A stretch of 26,195 nucleotides of DNA from DATJSN01 sp035504095 (GCA_035504095.1 DATJSN010000095.1:1-26195), one strand, 5' to 3'. Shown: positions 7,284-15,155, counted from the stretch's first letter. Notes: generated from the letters alone by a model not told the origin. Numbers and translations: made by a program.

Positions 7284-8018
7284 ATGGCACAAACGGCGGT
7301 TTTGTTTGTTCTGGCCAATCCCCCATGGGACCAGAACCGGTCGGGAAAACCGATGGTCAAAATCGATAACCGGGAAGTCTTCATGCGCAGCGTGGAACTT
7401 TATGCCAATCGTGATTCCGTCCAGCAGCGCATCCTGTGTGTTTTGCCCGACGATCTGGCCCATGTGCAGCAAAAGTATGGCGCCCATCTGGGATTTCAAG
7501 GCGTCTCTGCCGCGGCGGGCGGCCCCGACTGGTTTGGCGCGGTGGCGCGCGGCCTGGAAAAACTCAAACCGGAAATTGAAATTGTGATCGTCCACGACGC
7601 CTGCTGCCCCGCGACGCCGTATACGCTGCTCGATGCACTCGAACAAGCCGTGGAAAAAACGGGAGCGGCGGTTCCAATTGTTAATCTCACCGGCTCACTG
7701 GCCAAACTGGGCGATGCCAATCAGATCGGCGAATGGACCGGCGCCGCGCGGATGGCACACGTTCAATCGCCGCAAATTTTTTCCCGTAAAGTCCTGCTGG
7801 ACGCGTATGAAAAACGCAGCTCCATAAAAACGCCTCTCGCCGACGATGCGGCGCTGGTCAAAGCCGCAGGCGGAAAAATTACCACGGTTCCCGGTTGGAA
7901 ACTTTCGCTCCGCGTTGACAGCGACGAGGCGGTCCGTTTGGCGGGTGACGTACTCAAGCACCTGCCCAGGCTCAAGAGCAAAGCCCCGATTTCCCCATTC
8001 GATGAAGCGCAATGGTAA
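7284..8018 (+). CDS. IspD-like cytidylyltransferase homologue with degenerate active site
   Basis: This 244-residue protein starts at ATG 7284 with AAGGA nine bases upstream. Its order of segments matches IspD (MEP cytidylyltransferase, non-mevalonate isoprenoid pathway): the KPMVKIDNREVFMRSV segment, VIVHDACCP, AHVQSPQIF, DDAALVKAAGGKITTVPG. Compared with E. coli IspD from memory, the CTP-binding loop AAGxGxRM is replaced by LANPPWDQN. R109 becomes C (HDAARP to HDACCP), R157 becomes A, T189 becomes A, and K213 appears as R. K27 seems kept (GKP). The reading frame is intact and in normal codon use, so it is not an obvious pseudogene. It may be a pseudoenzyme, an enzyme with changed substrate, or a poorly active IspD. 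A GT4 gene follows after 65 bp. Confidence 0.7.
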   Translation: MAQTAVLFVLANPPWDQNRSGKPMVKIDNREVFMRSVELYANRDSVQQRILCVLPDDLAHVQQKYGAHLGFQGVSAAAGGPDWFGAVARGLEKLKPEIEIVIVHDACCPATPYTLLDALEQAVEKTGAAVPIVNLTGSLAKLGDANQIGEWTGAARMAHVQSPQIFSRKVLLDAYEKRSSIKTPLADDAALVKAAGGKITTVPGWKLSLRVDSDEAVRLAGDVLKHLPRLKSKAPISPFDEAQW

Positions 8019-8083
8019 GGTCCTGACAACACAAGGCGGCTGGCGGCTTGTTTTGTTGGATACCCTGATACTTACGGAGCGGC

Positions 8084-9196
8084 ATGGCACGACGCATCAT
8101 TTTTCTGATCACCGACCTGGACCTTGGCGGCAGCCCGCTGGTGGTGCGGCGCATTGCCCACGGTTTGAATCAGACGGGCCGGTGGGAAGCAACCGTCGTG
8201 AGCATCAAATCGCCGGGAGTTGTGGGGCGCTGGATTCGTTACGATGGTCCGAGTGTTTTAAGCCTGCACGCCAGGCGGGTAACCGAAATCGGAATTTTCC
8301 GGCGCTGGCTGCGTTTGCTCCGGCGGATCAGGCCGGAGATCGTCGTGAGCGTGCTGATCCACGCCAATGCGCTCTCGGCCGCATGCGCCGGGCTGGGACC
8401 GCCATGCATCTATTTCCAGTCGATCCATACGCTTCAGCCCGAGCCGGCCTGGCACTGGCAGCTTGAGGGCCTGATCGCCGGCCAGTGCGAGGGAATCATC
8501 ACCCCTTCGCGCGCGGTGCTTAACCGGGTCGCGCAATTTGGATCGTATAAACAAGGCTATATAATTCCAAATGGTATAGATATAAATGAATTTAAAAATG
8601 CCCAGCCCATCCCGGTTTCCGAACGCCCCTGGCCGGCCAACGCCAGGACCATCGGTTACGTGGGGCGCTTTGATCCGGTCAAACGGCTGGACCTGTTATT
8701 GGATGAATTTGCCCAACTGCTCATGAGCGATTACCGGGAGTGGAGAGATTTATATCTGGTCCTGATCGGTTACGGTCCAGAGCAAAACCGCCTGCATAAA
8801 CAATCCCTCCAGCTTGGCGTTTCTTCGCACGTGGTTTTCGTGGGGCCTACCGCGACGCCCGCAAACTGGTACAAAACGTTAAACCTGCTGGCGATTTCCT
8901 CAATCGTAGAGGGTTTCGGCTTGAACATCATTGAAGCGATGGCCTGTGGTACGCCTGTGGTCGCGTGCCGAAGTCCGGCGATTGAAGAAATTATCACGCA
9001 TGACTTCAATGGATGGCTGGTGGCCCCCAATCGACCCGGAGCATTGGCCAAAGGCATGCAAACCGTGTTGCAGGATCAAAATTTGCGGGAAAAACTGATT
9101 GCGGCCGCCAGTGAGGACGTGGCCCAGAGGTTTTCCACTGAAAAAATGGTCGTCCTGTACGAAAAAGTTTTATTAAGCTATCAGTCCCGGCAGTAA
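8084..9196 (+). CDS. Family 4 glycosyltransferase (GT-B fold)
   Basis: This 370-residue retaining glycosyltransferase starts at ATG 8084 with CGGAG five bases upstream. The N-terminal acceptor domain opens IIFLITDLDLGGSPLVVRRIA, the glycine-rich GT4 start. The donor domain begins at the linker around residue 165 (IIPNGIDINEF) and continues with IGYVGRFDPVKRLDLLL. The EGFGLNIIE motif gives the E-x7-E pair at E276 and E284, followed by AMACGTPVVA. It should transfer a nucleotide-activated sugar to a lipid, polysaccharide or natural-product acceptor at the inner face of the membrane. The donor is not predictable. It may be co-transcribed with the IspD-like gene. The linker codons are unusually AT-rich. 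Confidence 0.9.
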   Translation: MARRIIFLITDLDLGGSPLVVRRIAHGLNQTGRWEATVVSIKSPGVVGRWIRYDGPSVLSLHARRVTEIGIFRRWLRLLRRIRPEIVVSVLIHANALSAACAGLGPPCIYFQSIHTLQPEPAWHWQLEGLIAGQCEGIITPSRAVLNRVAQFGSYKQGYIIPNGIDINEFKNAQPIPVSERPWPANARTIGYVGRFDPVKRLDLLLDEFAQLLMSDYREWRDLYLVLIGYGPEQNRLHKQSLQLGVSSHVVFVGPTATPANWYKTLNLLAISSIVEGFGLNIIEAMACGTPVVACRSPAIEEIITHDFNGWLVAPNRPGALAKGMQTVLQDQNLREKLIAAASEDVAQRFSTEKMVVLYEKVLLSYQSRQ

Positions 9197-9291
9197 ATGT
9201 CATTTACACAATCAAATTGGCTAACAAAAACCTAATAGCACCATATATTGTGCAATAGCCCGCACCAGGCATGTAGTGCCTCCAAAGCAAA

Positions 9292-9370
9292 GTGGGGAAA
9301 AATTTACATTATCTCTTGACAAACTAAAGTGCAGTGGGTAAATATGTCGAAGAATGTCATGTTGTGGGGG
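9292..9370 (+). promoter_or_regulatory. Candidate mraZ promoter with GTGGG repeats
   Basis: TTGACA at 9316-9321 is a consensus -35; TAAATA at 9339-9344, 17 bp on, is a weak -10. GTGGG occurs three times: 9292, 9334 (directly before the -10) and 9364 (downstream). In other bacteria MraZ represses its own operon through TGGG-containing direct repeats about 10 bp apart. Here the spacings are 42 and 30 bp, so autoregulation is plausible but the layout is not canonical. Confidence 0.4.
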
Positions 9371-9418
9371 GAGAGTTCACGGTAACAGGAGTTTTGGTCT
9401 TGAAGGTTGACGTGTCCC

Positions 9419-9949
9419 ATGGCAGTCTTCGCTGGTCGATTCCGACATTCTGTCGATGCAAAAAACCGTGTCGCGATTCCCAGCGAATTTCGCCGCGTGC
9501 TCGAAAGCTTCTCCTCGGACAAATCGGTGATGGCCCGGGTCGTGGACAAAAAGGGAAGCGATGGTCTGATCCGGCGGTATGTGGAATTGCTGCCGGTTCC
9601 CGCTTTCGAACAGTTGGCGGGAGAGGATGGAAAACGAACGACTCTGGATTTGTCCGTCGCCCAGGCGGATTTGCTGGACCGCACGTTCGGCGAATCGGTG
9701 GCGCTGGAACTGGACAGCCAGGGAAGAATTTTGCTGCCCGAGGAATTTATGCTCAACTCGCGCGTGGCGAGCGATCCGCTGAGCAAACCGACGTTGAGTC
9801 GGGATGTTTTGCTGGTCGGCATAGGCAGCTCGATTGCAGTCTGGAACTACGACGAATACGTCGCATACAACAAACTCAAACAGTCCGGTTCGGGGCCGGC
9901 TGCGCGAAATTCAGGCGATGGTCCGCAGGATCGGACACCGCCTCCATAG
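9419..9949 (+). CDS. mraZ: Transcriptional regulator MraZ
   Basis: This 176-residue protein carries two SpoVT/AbrB-type DNA-binding repeats. The first is FAGRFRHSVDAKNRVAIPSEFR at residues 4-25; the second is LELDSQGRILLPEEF near residues 98-112. MraZ is normally the first gene of the division/cell-wall (dcw) cluster and binds its promoter. The start ATG 9419 gives the canonical MAVFAGRF N-terminus; AAGG lies 12 bases upstream, a rather long distance, and a TTG at 9407 is an in-frame alternative. The protein is longer than typical MraZ (about 150) owing to a polar, proline-rich C-terminal tail (GPAARNSGDGPQDRTPPP). The downstream neighbour is rsmH, as usual, but across an unusually long 389-bp spacer. 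Confidence 0.93.
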   Translation: MAVFAGRFRHSVDAKNRVAIPSEFRRVLESFSSDKSVMARVVDKKGSDGLIRRYVELLPVPAFEQLAGEDGKRTTLDLSVAQADLLDRTFGESVALELDSQGRILLPEEFMLNSRVASDPLSKPTLSRDVLLVGIGSSIAVWNYDEYVAYNKLKQSGSGPAARNSGDGPQDRTPPP

Positions 9950-10079
9950 TACACATTTCCGCTCCCGGCGGCCATGGATCGGCTGCTGCTGCGGGCCAAC
10001 GGAGCATGGACGCACCGAAATAATCCCGATTCGCAAAAGGTCCAGGGACGGACCCGATCTGCGAAGTTATCGAGGCCAG

Positions 10080-10115
10080 CATGCGCGGCGCACCATGGAT
10101 GGTGCGCCGCGCATG
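10080..10115 (+). other. Perfect long hairpin in the mraZ-rsmH spacer
   Basis: CATGCGCGGCGCACC (10080-10094) and GGTGCGCCGCGCATG (10101-10115) are perfectly complementary around ATGGAT, which is itself palindromic with its flanks. The 36-bp palindrome is followed six bases later by six T residues (10122-10127). It may be an imperfect intrinsic terminator, an RNA processing site or a structural element. Confidence 0.7.
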
Positions 10116-10138
10116 GCACGATTTTTTCCGCAGGCTGG

Positions 10139-10157
10139 CGGCGGCATGATGCCGCCG
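10139..10157 (+). other. Second GC-rich hairpin in the mraZ-rsmH spacer
   Basis: CGGCGGCAT and ATGCCGCCG are complementary about a single central G, so a stem of about 8 bp with a minimal loop is possible. It lies 24 bp after the long hairpin and is not followed by a U-tract beyond TTT. Confidence 0.5.
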
Positions 10158-10248
10158 TTTCGCCGGAACGCCAGTAACTCACGGATCGAGCGAAATGGCG
10201 CCGCGAATTTCCATGGATGGTTGGTCTTTTGCCAGGGACGGCTATGGC

Positions 10249-10290
10249 GCGGGGATACCTGTCGGCCAGTGGTATCCCCGCCCTTTTTTT
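10249..10290 (+). terminator. Intrinsic terminator / possible attenuator before rsmH
   Basis: GCGGGGATACC (10249-10259) pairs perfectly with GGTATCCCCGC (10271-10281) around an 11-nt loop, followed by CC and seven T residues (10284-10290). This has all features of a rho-independent terminator, but it lies inside the expected mraZ-rsmH operon, 49 bp before the rsmH start. It therefore may attenuate rsmH or separate the two units. Confidence 0.8.
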
Positions 10291-10338
10291 ACCCGGTTCC
10301 ATCAGGCAACGCGACATCAGCGACATTTTAGGTCGATC

Positions 10339-11247
10339 ATGGAAATACCTCAGCACGGACATGAGCCGGTTCTGTTGCGCCAGGTTCTCCAGCTTACCGA
10401 TCCACAGCCCGGAGACATCGTGCTGGATTGCACCGTCGGGCGCGGCGGACACGCTGCGGCGATCGCGCAGCGCATCAAACCAAATGGACTTTTATTATGC
10501 GTGGACGTGGACCCGGCAAATCTCGAATATGCCAAAGTGCGGCTGGCCGGGCTGGAAGTCAGATGCCGGTTTTTTCAGGCAAACTTTGCTGAGCTCGACG
10601 AGATTCTTTCTACGGCAGGCGTCAAAAACGCGGATGTGATCCTTGCGGACTTAGGCGTCTCCACGAACCAGTTGTTTTCGGAAAAATATGGATTGAGTTT
10701 TTCCATCGACGGACCTTTGGACATGCGGCTGGATCCGCGCATCAGTCAAAACGCGGCTGATTTGCTGGGATCGCTGCCGGAAAAAGAGCTTGCGGATTTG
10801 ATTTACGCGCTTTCTGAAGAACGATATTCTCGCCGCATCGCGCGGGCCGTGGTTGAAGCGCGGCGCCAGGGGCCGATTACGCGGACAAAACAACTGGCCG
10901 ATATCGTTCATTCAGTAACCGGGCCTGTTCGTCACGGACGCATCGACGCCGCCACGCGCACCTTTCAGGCACTGCGCATCGCGGTGAATGGTGAACTGGA
11001 TCATTTGAAAGCATTGCTTCAAACGTTGCCCAAGGTGATCAGCCTCGGCGGCCGTGCCGCTCTGATCAGTTTTCATTCCGGCGAAGACCGGCTGGTTAAA
11101 CAGGCCATGCGGGAGTGGCGTTATGAGGGAAGATGTGAAATACTTACTGGTAAGCCGGTGACCGCTGATGAACCGGAGTTGATGAATAATCCAAGGAGTC
11201 GCAGCGCCAAATTGCGTGTCGCGCGGTTTGGCCGCACGGATACTTAA
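10339..11247 (+). CDS. rsmH: 16S rRNA (cytosine(1402)-N(4))-methyltransferase RsmH
   Basis: This 302-residue SAM-dependent methyltransferase modifies N4 of C1402 in the decoding centre of 16S rRNA. Recognisable parts are HEPVLLRQVL at residues 8-17, the SAM-binding DCTVGRGGHA near 33-42, ILADLGVSTNQL, the DGPLDMRLDP segment, and the C-terminal FHSGEDRLVK and NPRSRSAKLRVARFG. The usual FHSLEDR motif has G in place of L here. ATG 10339 is chosen because it gives the standard N-terminus; AGG is six bases upstream. The frame extends upstream to 10195, but that extension encodes the terminator hairpin and is not credible as protein. The LysM gene follows after 38 bp. Confidence 0.95.
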   Translation: MEIPQHGHEPVLLRQVLQLTDPQPGDIVLDCTVGRGGHAAAIAQRIKPNGLLLCVDVDPANLEYAKVRLAGLEVRCRFFQANFAELDEILSTAGVKNADVILADLGVSTNQLFSEKYGLSFSIDGPLDMRLDPRISQNAADLLGSLPEKELADLIYALSEERYSRRIARAVVEARRQGPITRTKQLADIVHSVTGPVRHGRIDAATRTFQALRIAVNGELDHLKALLQTLPKVISLGGRAALISFHSGEDRLVKQAMREWRYEGRCEILTGKPVTADEPELMNNPRSRSAKLRVARFGRTDT

Positions 11248-11285
11248 AATGAATTTAAATCACTAGCTACATGGAGGTTGCTGGT

Positions 11286-12248
11286 ATGAACAAAGAAACA
11301 AAAGTTGGATTGCTGGTTGGTCTGGCGCTAATCGTGCTGGTCGGCGCGATATTGTCGAATTATCTGAGCCGGCCGAGCCAGGATCAGGCTGCCGGCGGGC
11401 TTAATACCATCGATCAACAACTGCGCCAGGGATTCTCAGACTCCGATACGGTTCCACCGCCGCCGGATATGAGCCCGCAGCAACCGCCGCTCACAACGTC
11501 GGCAAATAGTTCAGGCAGTTCCGCTGCTTCCACCGGTTCCACCGGGCAAACAGCCGGTCAAAATCCGCCGGCGCCGGGCGCCAGGCAGCAAAATCCCGCG
11601 CCGAACCCGGCTGCGGCTGGTGCATCAAACACGCAAGGCACTGTTGCGCAAAATCCGTCGGCACAATCATCATCAACGCTCAATTTACCGCTGAATTTGC
11701 CTCAGACCACCATGGTCGCGGATGACAGCGGCACGCCGATTAATGGTGCGCCGGACAACAATGCGCCCCAGATACATACCGCTTCTGCGTCAAATGTGTA
11801 CACGGTTGTCGCCGGCGATACGCTCAGTCGCATTGCCCGCAAGTTCTATCACTCCAGCGGTTCGTCAGTGATCAATCGAATTTTGCACGCCAATGCGAGC
11901 AAACTTTCCAGCCGTGAAAGCATACTGCGCGTCGGCGAAACACTGGTGATTCCAGCTATAACAGCTACGCCGGAAGCGGTTGCGACGGCACACAAAAGCG
12001 CGGCGCCGCTGGACACCGTCCTGATTCCAACCGATTACGCGGCGTCGAATAATTTTCCGGCGCCGGCTCCGGAAAAAACCAGTGGTGCAATTTACCACGT
12101 CAAACAAGGCGACACGCTTTACAGTATCGCCCGGCGTTTTCTTGGCTCGGGAAATAAATCCAACATTACGCTGATTATGCAAACCAATCACATTCAGGAC
12201 GCGAGCTCTTTGACCATAGGTCAGACCCTGCACATCCCGAGCAGGTAA
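11286..12248 (+). CDS. Membrane-anchored protein with two LysM domains
   Basis: This 320-residue protein starts at ATG 11286, preceded by ATGGAGG nine bases upstream (the in-frame ATG at 11271 is part of this site). Residues 7-27 form a single N-terminal transmembrane anchor (VGLLVGLALIVLVGAILS). Residues about 35-165 are a low-complexity linker rich in Pro, Gln, Ser, Ala and Asn. Two LysM domains follow, about 170-222 (YTVVAGDTLSRIARKFY) and 268-319 (YHVKQGDTLYSIARRFL), which bind N-acetylglucosamine-containing glycans such as peptidoglycan. It is adjacent to mraZ-rsmH, where ftsL/ftsI would normally sit, suggesting a cell-wall role. No catalytic domain is present. Confidence 0.9.
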   Translation: MNKETKVGLLVGLALIVLVGAILSNYLSRPSQDQAAGGLNTIDQQLRQGFSDSDTVPPPPDMSPQQPPLTTSANSSGSSAASTGSTGQTAGQNPPAPGARQQNPAPNPAAAGASNTQGTVAQNPSAQSSSTLNLPLNLPQTTMVADDSGTPINGAPDNNAPQIHTASASNVYTVVAGDTLSRIARKFYHSSGSSVINRILHANASKLSSRESILRVGETLVIPAITATPEAVATAHKSAAPLDTVLIPTDYAASNNFPAPAPEKTSGAIYHVKQGDTLYSIARRFLGSGNKSNITLIMQTNHIQDASSLTIGQTLHIPSR

Positions 12249-12305
12249 AAACCGGGTGTTATCATTTCGATCACCACATGGCATCCAGCGTGCCTGGGGC
12301 CGTGA

Positions 12306-12368
12306 TTCTCGAACAAATCATTTTACACTCCGCAAATATTTGCCTTCGAGAAGGTTCATACCTATACT
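12306..12368 (+). promoter_or_regulatory. Promoter and candidate operators of the efflux operon
   Basis: TTGCCT (12340-12345) and TATACT (12363-12368), separated by 17 bp, form a good sigma70-type promoter. Two inverted repeats overlap it. GCAAATATTTGC (12332-12343) is a perfect 12-bp palindrome on the -35. TTCTCGAA (12306-12313) with TTCGAGAA (12345-12352) is a perfect 8-bp inverted pair whose right arm lies in the spacer. Such placement suits repressor binding. No regulator gene is encoded next to it. Confidence 0.55.
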
Positions 12369-12411
12369 TCCGCCGGTGGGTGCTTTTGTTTAACGGGAGT
12401 ATGGCCGAGTT

Positions 12412-14052
12412 GTGAATTGGGTAAATAAAAATCATCCATCGCAATTTAATTTAATTCGAGCGATTGATTTGGCTTCTCGGATGGTGCCGGCCGCCGCATT
12501 AGCTGCCGCTCTGGCGGCTTGTTCTTTTGAGCCGCCGCTTCAAGTACCCCCGCCGCCGGTGACGCAGTCTTACGTTTCAGGACCGGAAACGGAAAAAACC
12601 GTTTCAACCAATGGCGTCGGCAACGCGGGTGTCGAGCAGGATTTGATATATGGCGCGAAAATCAGGGCTGATTGGTGGCGGCTTTTTTCTTCAGAGCAAA
12701 TCGACGGTCTGGTCGACGCCGCTGTAACCCACAATCCCACGATTGCCTCATCGATCGCGTCTCTGGACGAGTCGCATGAAGATCTTCTGGCCGCTGCAGG
12801 AATTTTCTGGCCGCAACTGACAGCCAGCGGCTCGGCGGAACGGGAACGCATCAGCGGCGCCCAGTTTGGTAGCCAGAACAGCAATGAATTTTCACTTTAC
12901 ACCGGCGATGTTTCGGTGAGCTATCTGCCGGATATTTTCGGCCTCAATGCGATGGTCTACCAGGCTTCCAAGGCTCAGGAAGATGCGGCGCGCTATAACC
13001 TGCAGGAAGCATACCTGACTCTCGAAGGCAATACAGTAATCACGGCGATACAGGCGGCGTCGCTTTATGACGAGATCCAAACCACTCAGGACTTGATTAA
13101 GAGCCAGCAGGACACCCTGGTTATTCTCGAGAACCAATATAAGGCGGGAGCGATCGATTACCTGAGCGTACTGAACCAGCAGGTTGCCCTTGCCGATACG
13201 CAGTCTGACCTGCCGCCGTTGGAACAGTCATTGGCTGCGGCAGATAATGCACTGGCGGTGTTGGTGGGAAACATCCCTTCGCAGGCACAATTGCCCGTTA
13301 TGAGTGTGCAAACGTTCAGACTGCCGGTAAAACTTCCGGTGAGTCTTCCTTCCATACTGGTTGAGCAGCGTCCGGACATACTTTCATCCGAAATGCAGAT
13401 TCGCTCCGCCAACGCCCAGGTCGGCGAGGCGGTAGCCCAGCGGTTTCCGTTGGTGGAGATTACCGGCGACATTGGATATCAGAGCGGCAAGCTCTACACA
13501 CTTTTTGATCCATCCAGCCTGATCTGGGATGCCGCCGCCGACGCCACCGTAACGGTATTTGACGGCGGAACGCTCGAGGCCGAGCAGCACGCCGCCGAAG
13601 CAGCGCTGCGGTTGCAGGAAAATAACTATCGGTCCGTAGTTCTGAATGCTTTTGAGCAGGTGGCGAACGCTCTTCGCGCTGTGCAGCACGATGCCGAAAC
13701 ACTCCAATACGACCAGCAGGCATACGATGCCGCAGTCCAGGGGTTTGATTTGGCGCAGCGTCAATATATCCTTGGTTCCATCAATTACCTCACATTACTC
13801 ACGTCGCAAACACAGTACCAGCGGGCGCGCCTGGAGCTGGTGGCCGCTATCGCGCAACGTTACGAAGATACTGCGGCCCTTTTTGTCGCGCTGGGCGGCG
13901 GCTGGTGGCCGCAACAATATAACACCGACCAACAAAACGCCGAGGAGGCAAATTCTCAAACTAAAACATCACCATCCGCACAGGGGAAAAATATGATTCA
14001 ATCCGTTGCCGACAATCAGAGTAGTTCAAATCCGGAGACGCCCAGCCGATGA
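12412..14052 (+). CDS. Outer-membrane factor lipoprotein of RND efflux system (NodT/TolC family)
   Basis: This 546-residue outer-membrane channel subunit has a lipobox ALAAC with lipidated C37, then a proline-rich linker and two outer-membrane efflux (OEP) repeats, roughly residues 85-280 and 300-500. Typical motifs are ADWWRLF, LVEQRPDILSSEMQIRSANAQVGEAVAQRFP and the late AQRQYILGSINYLTLL segment. It should form a trimer spanning outer membrane and periplasm as the exit duct. The GTG at 12412 is proposed; GGGAGT lies 12-17 bases upstream. A four-codon mini-frame (ATG 12401) ends in a TGA overlapping this GTG. Its stop overlaps the next gene's start (ATGA at 14049), so translation is probably coupled. 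Confidence 0.9.
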   Translation: MNWVNKNHPSQFNLIRAIDLASRMVPAAALAAALAACSFEPPLQVPPPPVTQSYVSGPETEKTVSTNGVGNAGVEQDLIYGAKIRADWWRLFSSEQIDGLVDAAVTHNPTIASSIASLDESHEDLLAAAGIFWPQLTASGSAERERISGAQFGSQNSNEFSLYTGDVSVSYLPDIFGLNAMVYQASKAQEDAARYNLQEAYLTLEGNTVITAIQAASLYDEIQTTQDLIKSQQDTLVILENQYKAGAIDYLSVLNQQVALADTQSDLPPLEQSLAAADNALAVLVGNIPSQAQLPVMSVQTFRLPVKLPVSLPSILVEQRPDILSSEMQIRSANAQVGEAVAQRFPLVEITGDIGYQSGKLYTLFDPSSLIWDAAADATVTVFDGGTLEAEQHAAEAALRLQENNYRSVVLNAFEQVANALRAVQHDAETLQYDQQAYDAAVQGFDLAQRQYILGSINYLTLLTSQTQYQRARLELVAAIAQRYEDTAALFVALGGGWWPQQYNTDQQNAEEANSQTKTSPSAQGKNMIQSVADNQSSSNPETPSR

Positions 14053-15155
14053 AAAAGGGAAAAAAAGTAATTATCAGTGTTGTCGTACTCGTATTATTGG
14101 CGATCCTGCTGATCGGACCATTCTGGTTTCGGGCTTTTATGGTCAGACAATTTATTGCCGCTCATCCCTATGTGCCGCCGCCGGTGACTGTAGCCACCGC
14201 GGTCGCCAAAACGGTTCCCTGGACCACACAAATAAACGTTATTGGAACGGTGACCGCGATACAAAGCACAAACATTACCGCCCAGATCGCGGGAAATGTA
14301 ACCGCGATTTACTTTAATTCCGGTGATGAAGTTAAAACCGGCCAGAGAATCGTCACTGTGGACGACACCACGCAACAGGCGCAACTGCGCGTAGACGAAG
14401 CAGCGTTGTCTTTAGCGAAGATTAATCTGGCCAGAGATACAAAATTGCTTCAATATAAGGCGGTAAGCCAGGCGCAAGTTGACACGGATAATGCCGATGT
14501 GCAAAGTTCCCAGGCCCAGGTTGAGGTGGATCAGGCCGCCTTGAATAAATTGGACATCAAGGCGCCGTTTTCCGGACACCTGGGCATTCGCCAGGTAAGC
14601 CTTGGGCAATATCTTTCCACCGGCACGCCGATCGTTACTCTCGCGCAATGGAAACCAATATACGTGAACTTTTCCGTTCCGCAGGTTTATTTACCGCAGG
14701 TAAGCGTCGGCCAGCAGGTCGGCGTTGGTCTGGATGCCTATCCGGGCAAAACATTCACTGGAACGGTTACGGCTCTGGAATCTCAGGTTGATCCCGTGAG
14801 CCGGAATATCCTGCTGCAGGGAACATTTGCCAACGACGACGAGTCGCTCAAGCCCGGCATGTTTTGTGATGCCACTCTCACCGTGGGTGCGGCCCAACAG
14901 GTGCTCACCGTTCCGGCGATCGCCATTGATTACAACACTTTTGGCGACTACGTGTATGTTGTTGAGCCGGCGAATCCAGGCGAACAATCTTCGGCATTGA
15001 CGGTTAAACAGGTTGTTGTAATCACCGGTGAACAGCGCGATGGAACGGTGGTTGTGCAGTCCGGCCTTAAAGCCGGAGACACCGTGGTCACGCAGGGACA
15101 GCTCAATCTTCGTCCCGGCGCTACGGTGGTCGTGAACAACAGTATTCAACCTTAA
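14049..15155 (+). CDS. RND efflux periplasmic adaptor (membrane fusion protein)
   Basis: This 368-residue adaptor starts at ATG 14049 with GGAG eight bases upstream and overlaps the preceding gene by four bases. Residues about 6-28 form an N-terminal membrane anchor (VIISVVVLVLLAILLIGPFWF). The lipoyl/barrel-sandwich part is seen as INVIGTVTAIQSTNITAQIAG and KAPFSGHLGIRQVSLGQYL, with an alpha-helical hairpin (about residues 115-165) between its halves. The beta-barrel domain carries VSRNILLQGTFAN and LKPGMFCDATL, and a membrane-proximal domain follows. It bridges the RND pump and the outer-membrane channel. Length and order are normal. Confidence 0.93.
   Translation: MKKGKKVIISVVVLVLLAILLIGPFWFRAFMVRQFIAAHPYVPPPVTVATAVAKTVPWTTQINVIGTVTAIQSTNITAQIAGNVTAIYFNSGDEVKTGQRIVTVDDTTQQAQLRVDEAALSLAKINLARDTKLLQYKAVSQAQVDTDNADVQSSQAQVEVDQAALNKLDIKAPFSGHLGIRQVSLGQYLSTGTPIVTLAQWKPIYVNFSVPQVYLPQVSVGQQVGVGLDAYPGKTFTGTVTALESQVDPVSRNILLQGTFANDDESLKPGMFCDATLTVGAAQQVLTVPAIAIDYNTFGDYVYVVEPANPGEQSSALTVKQVVVITGEQRDGTVVVQSGLKAGDTVVTQGQLNLRPGATVVVNNSIQP

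Noticed and set aside
10080..10115. CRISPR-like or phage attachment interpretation of the long palindrome
   Set aside because: No regularly spaced repeats and no integrase nearby; a structural or terminator role is simpler.
10195..10338. Upstream extension of rsmH to the ATG at 10195
   Set aside because: It would translate the terminator hairpin and T-run; the canonical RsmH N-terminus starts at 10339.
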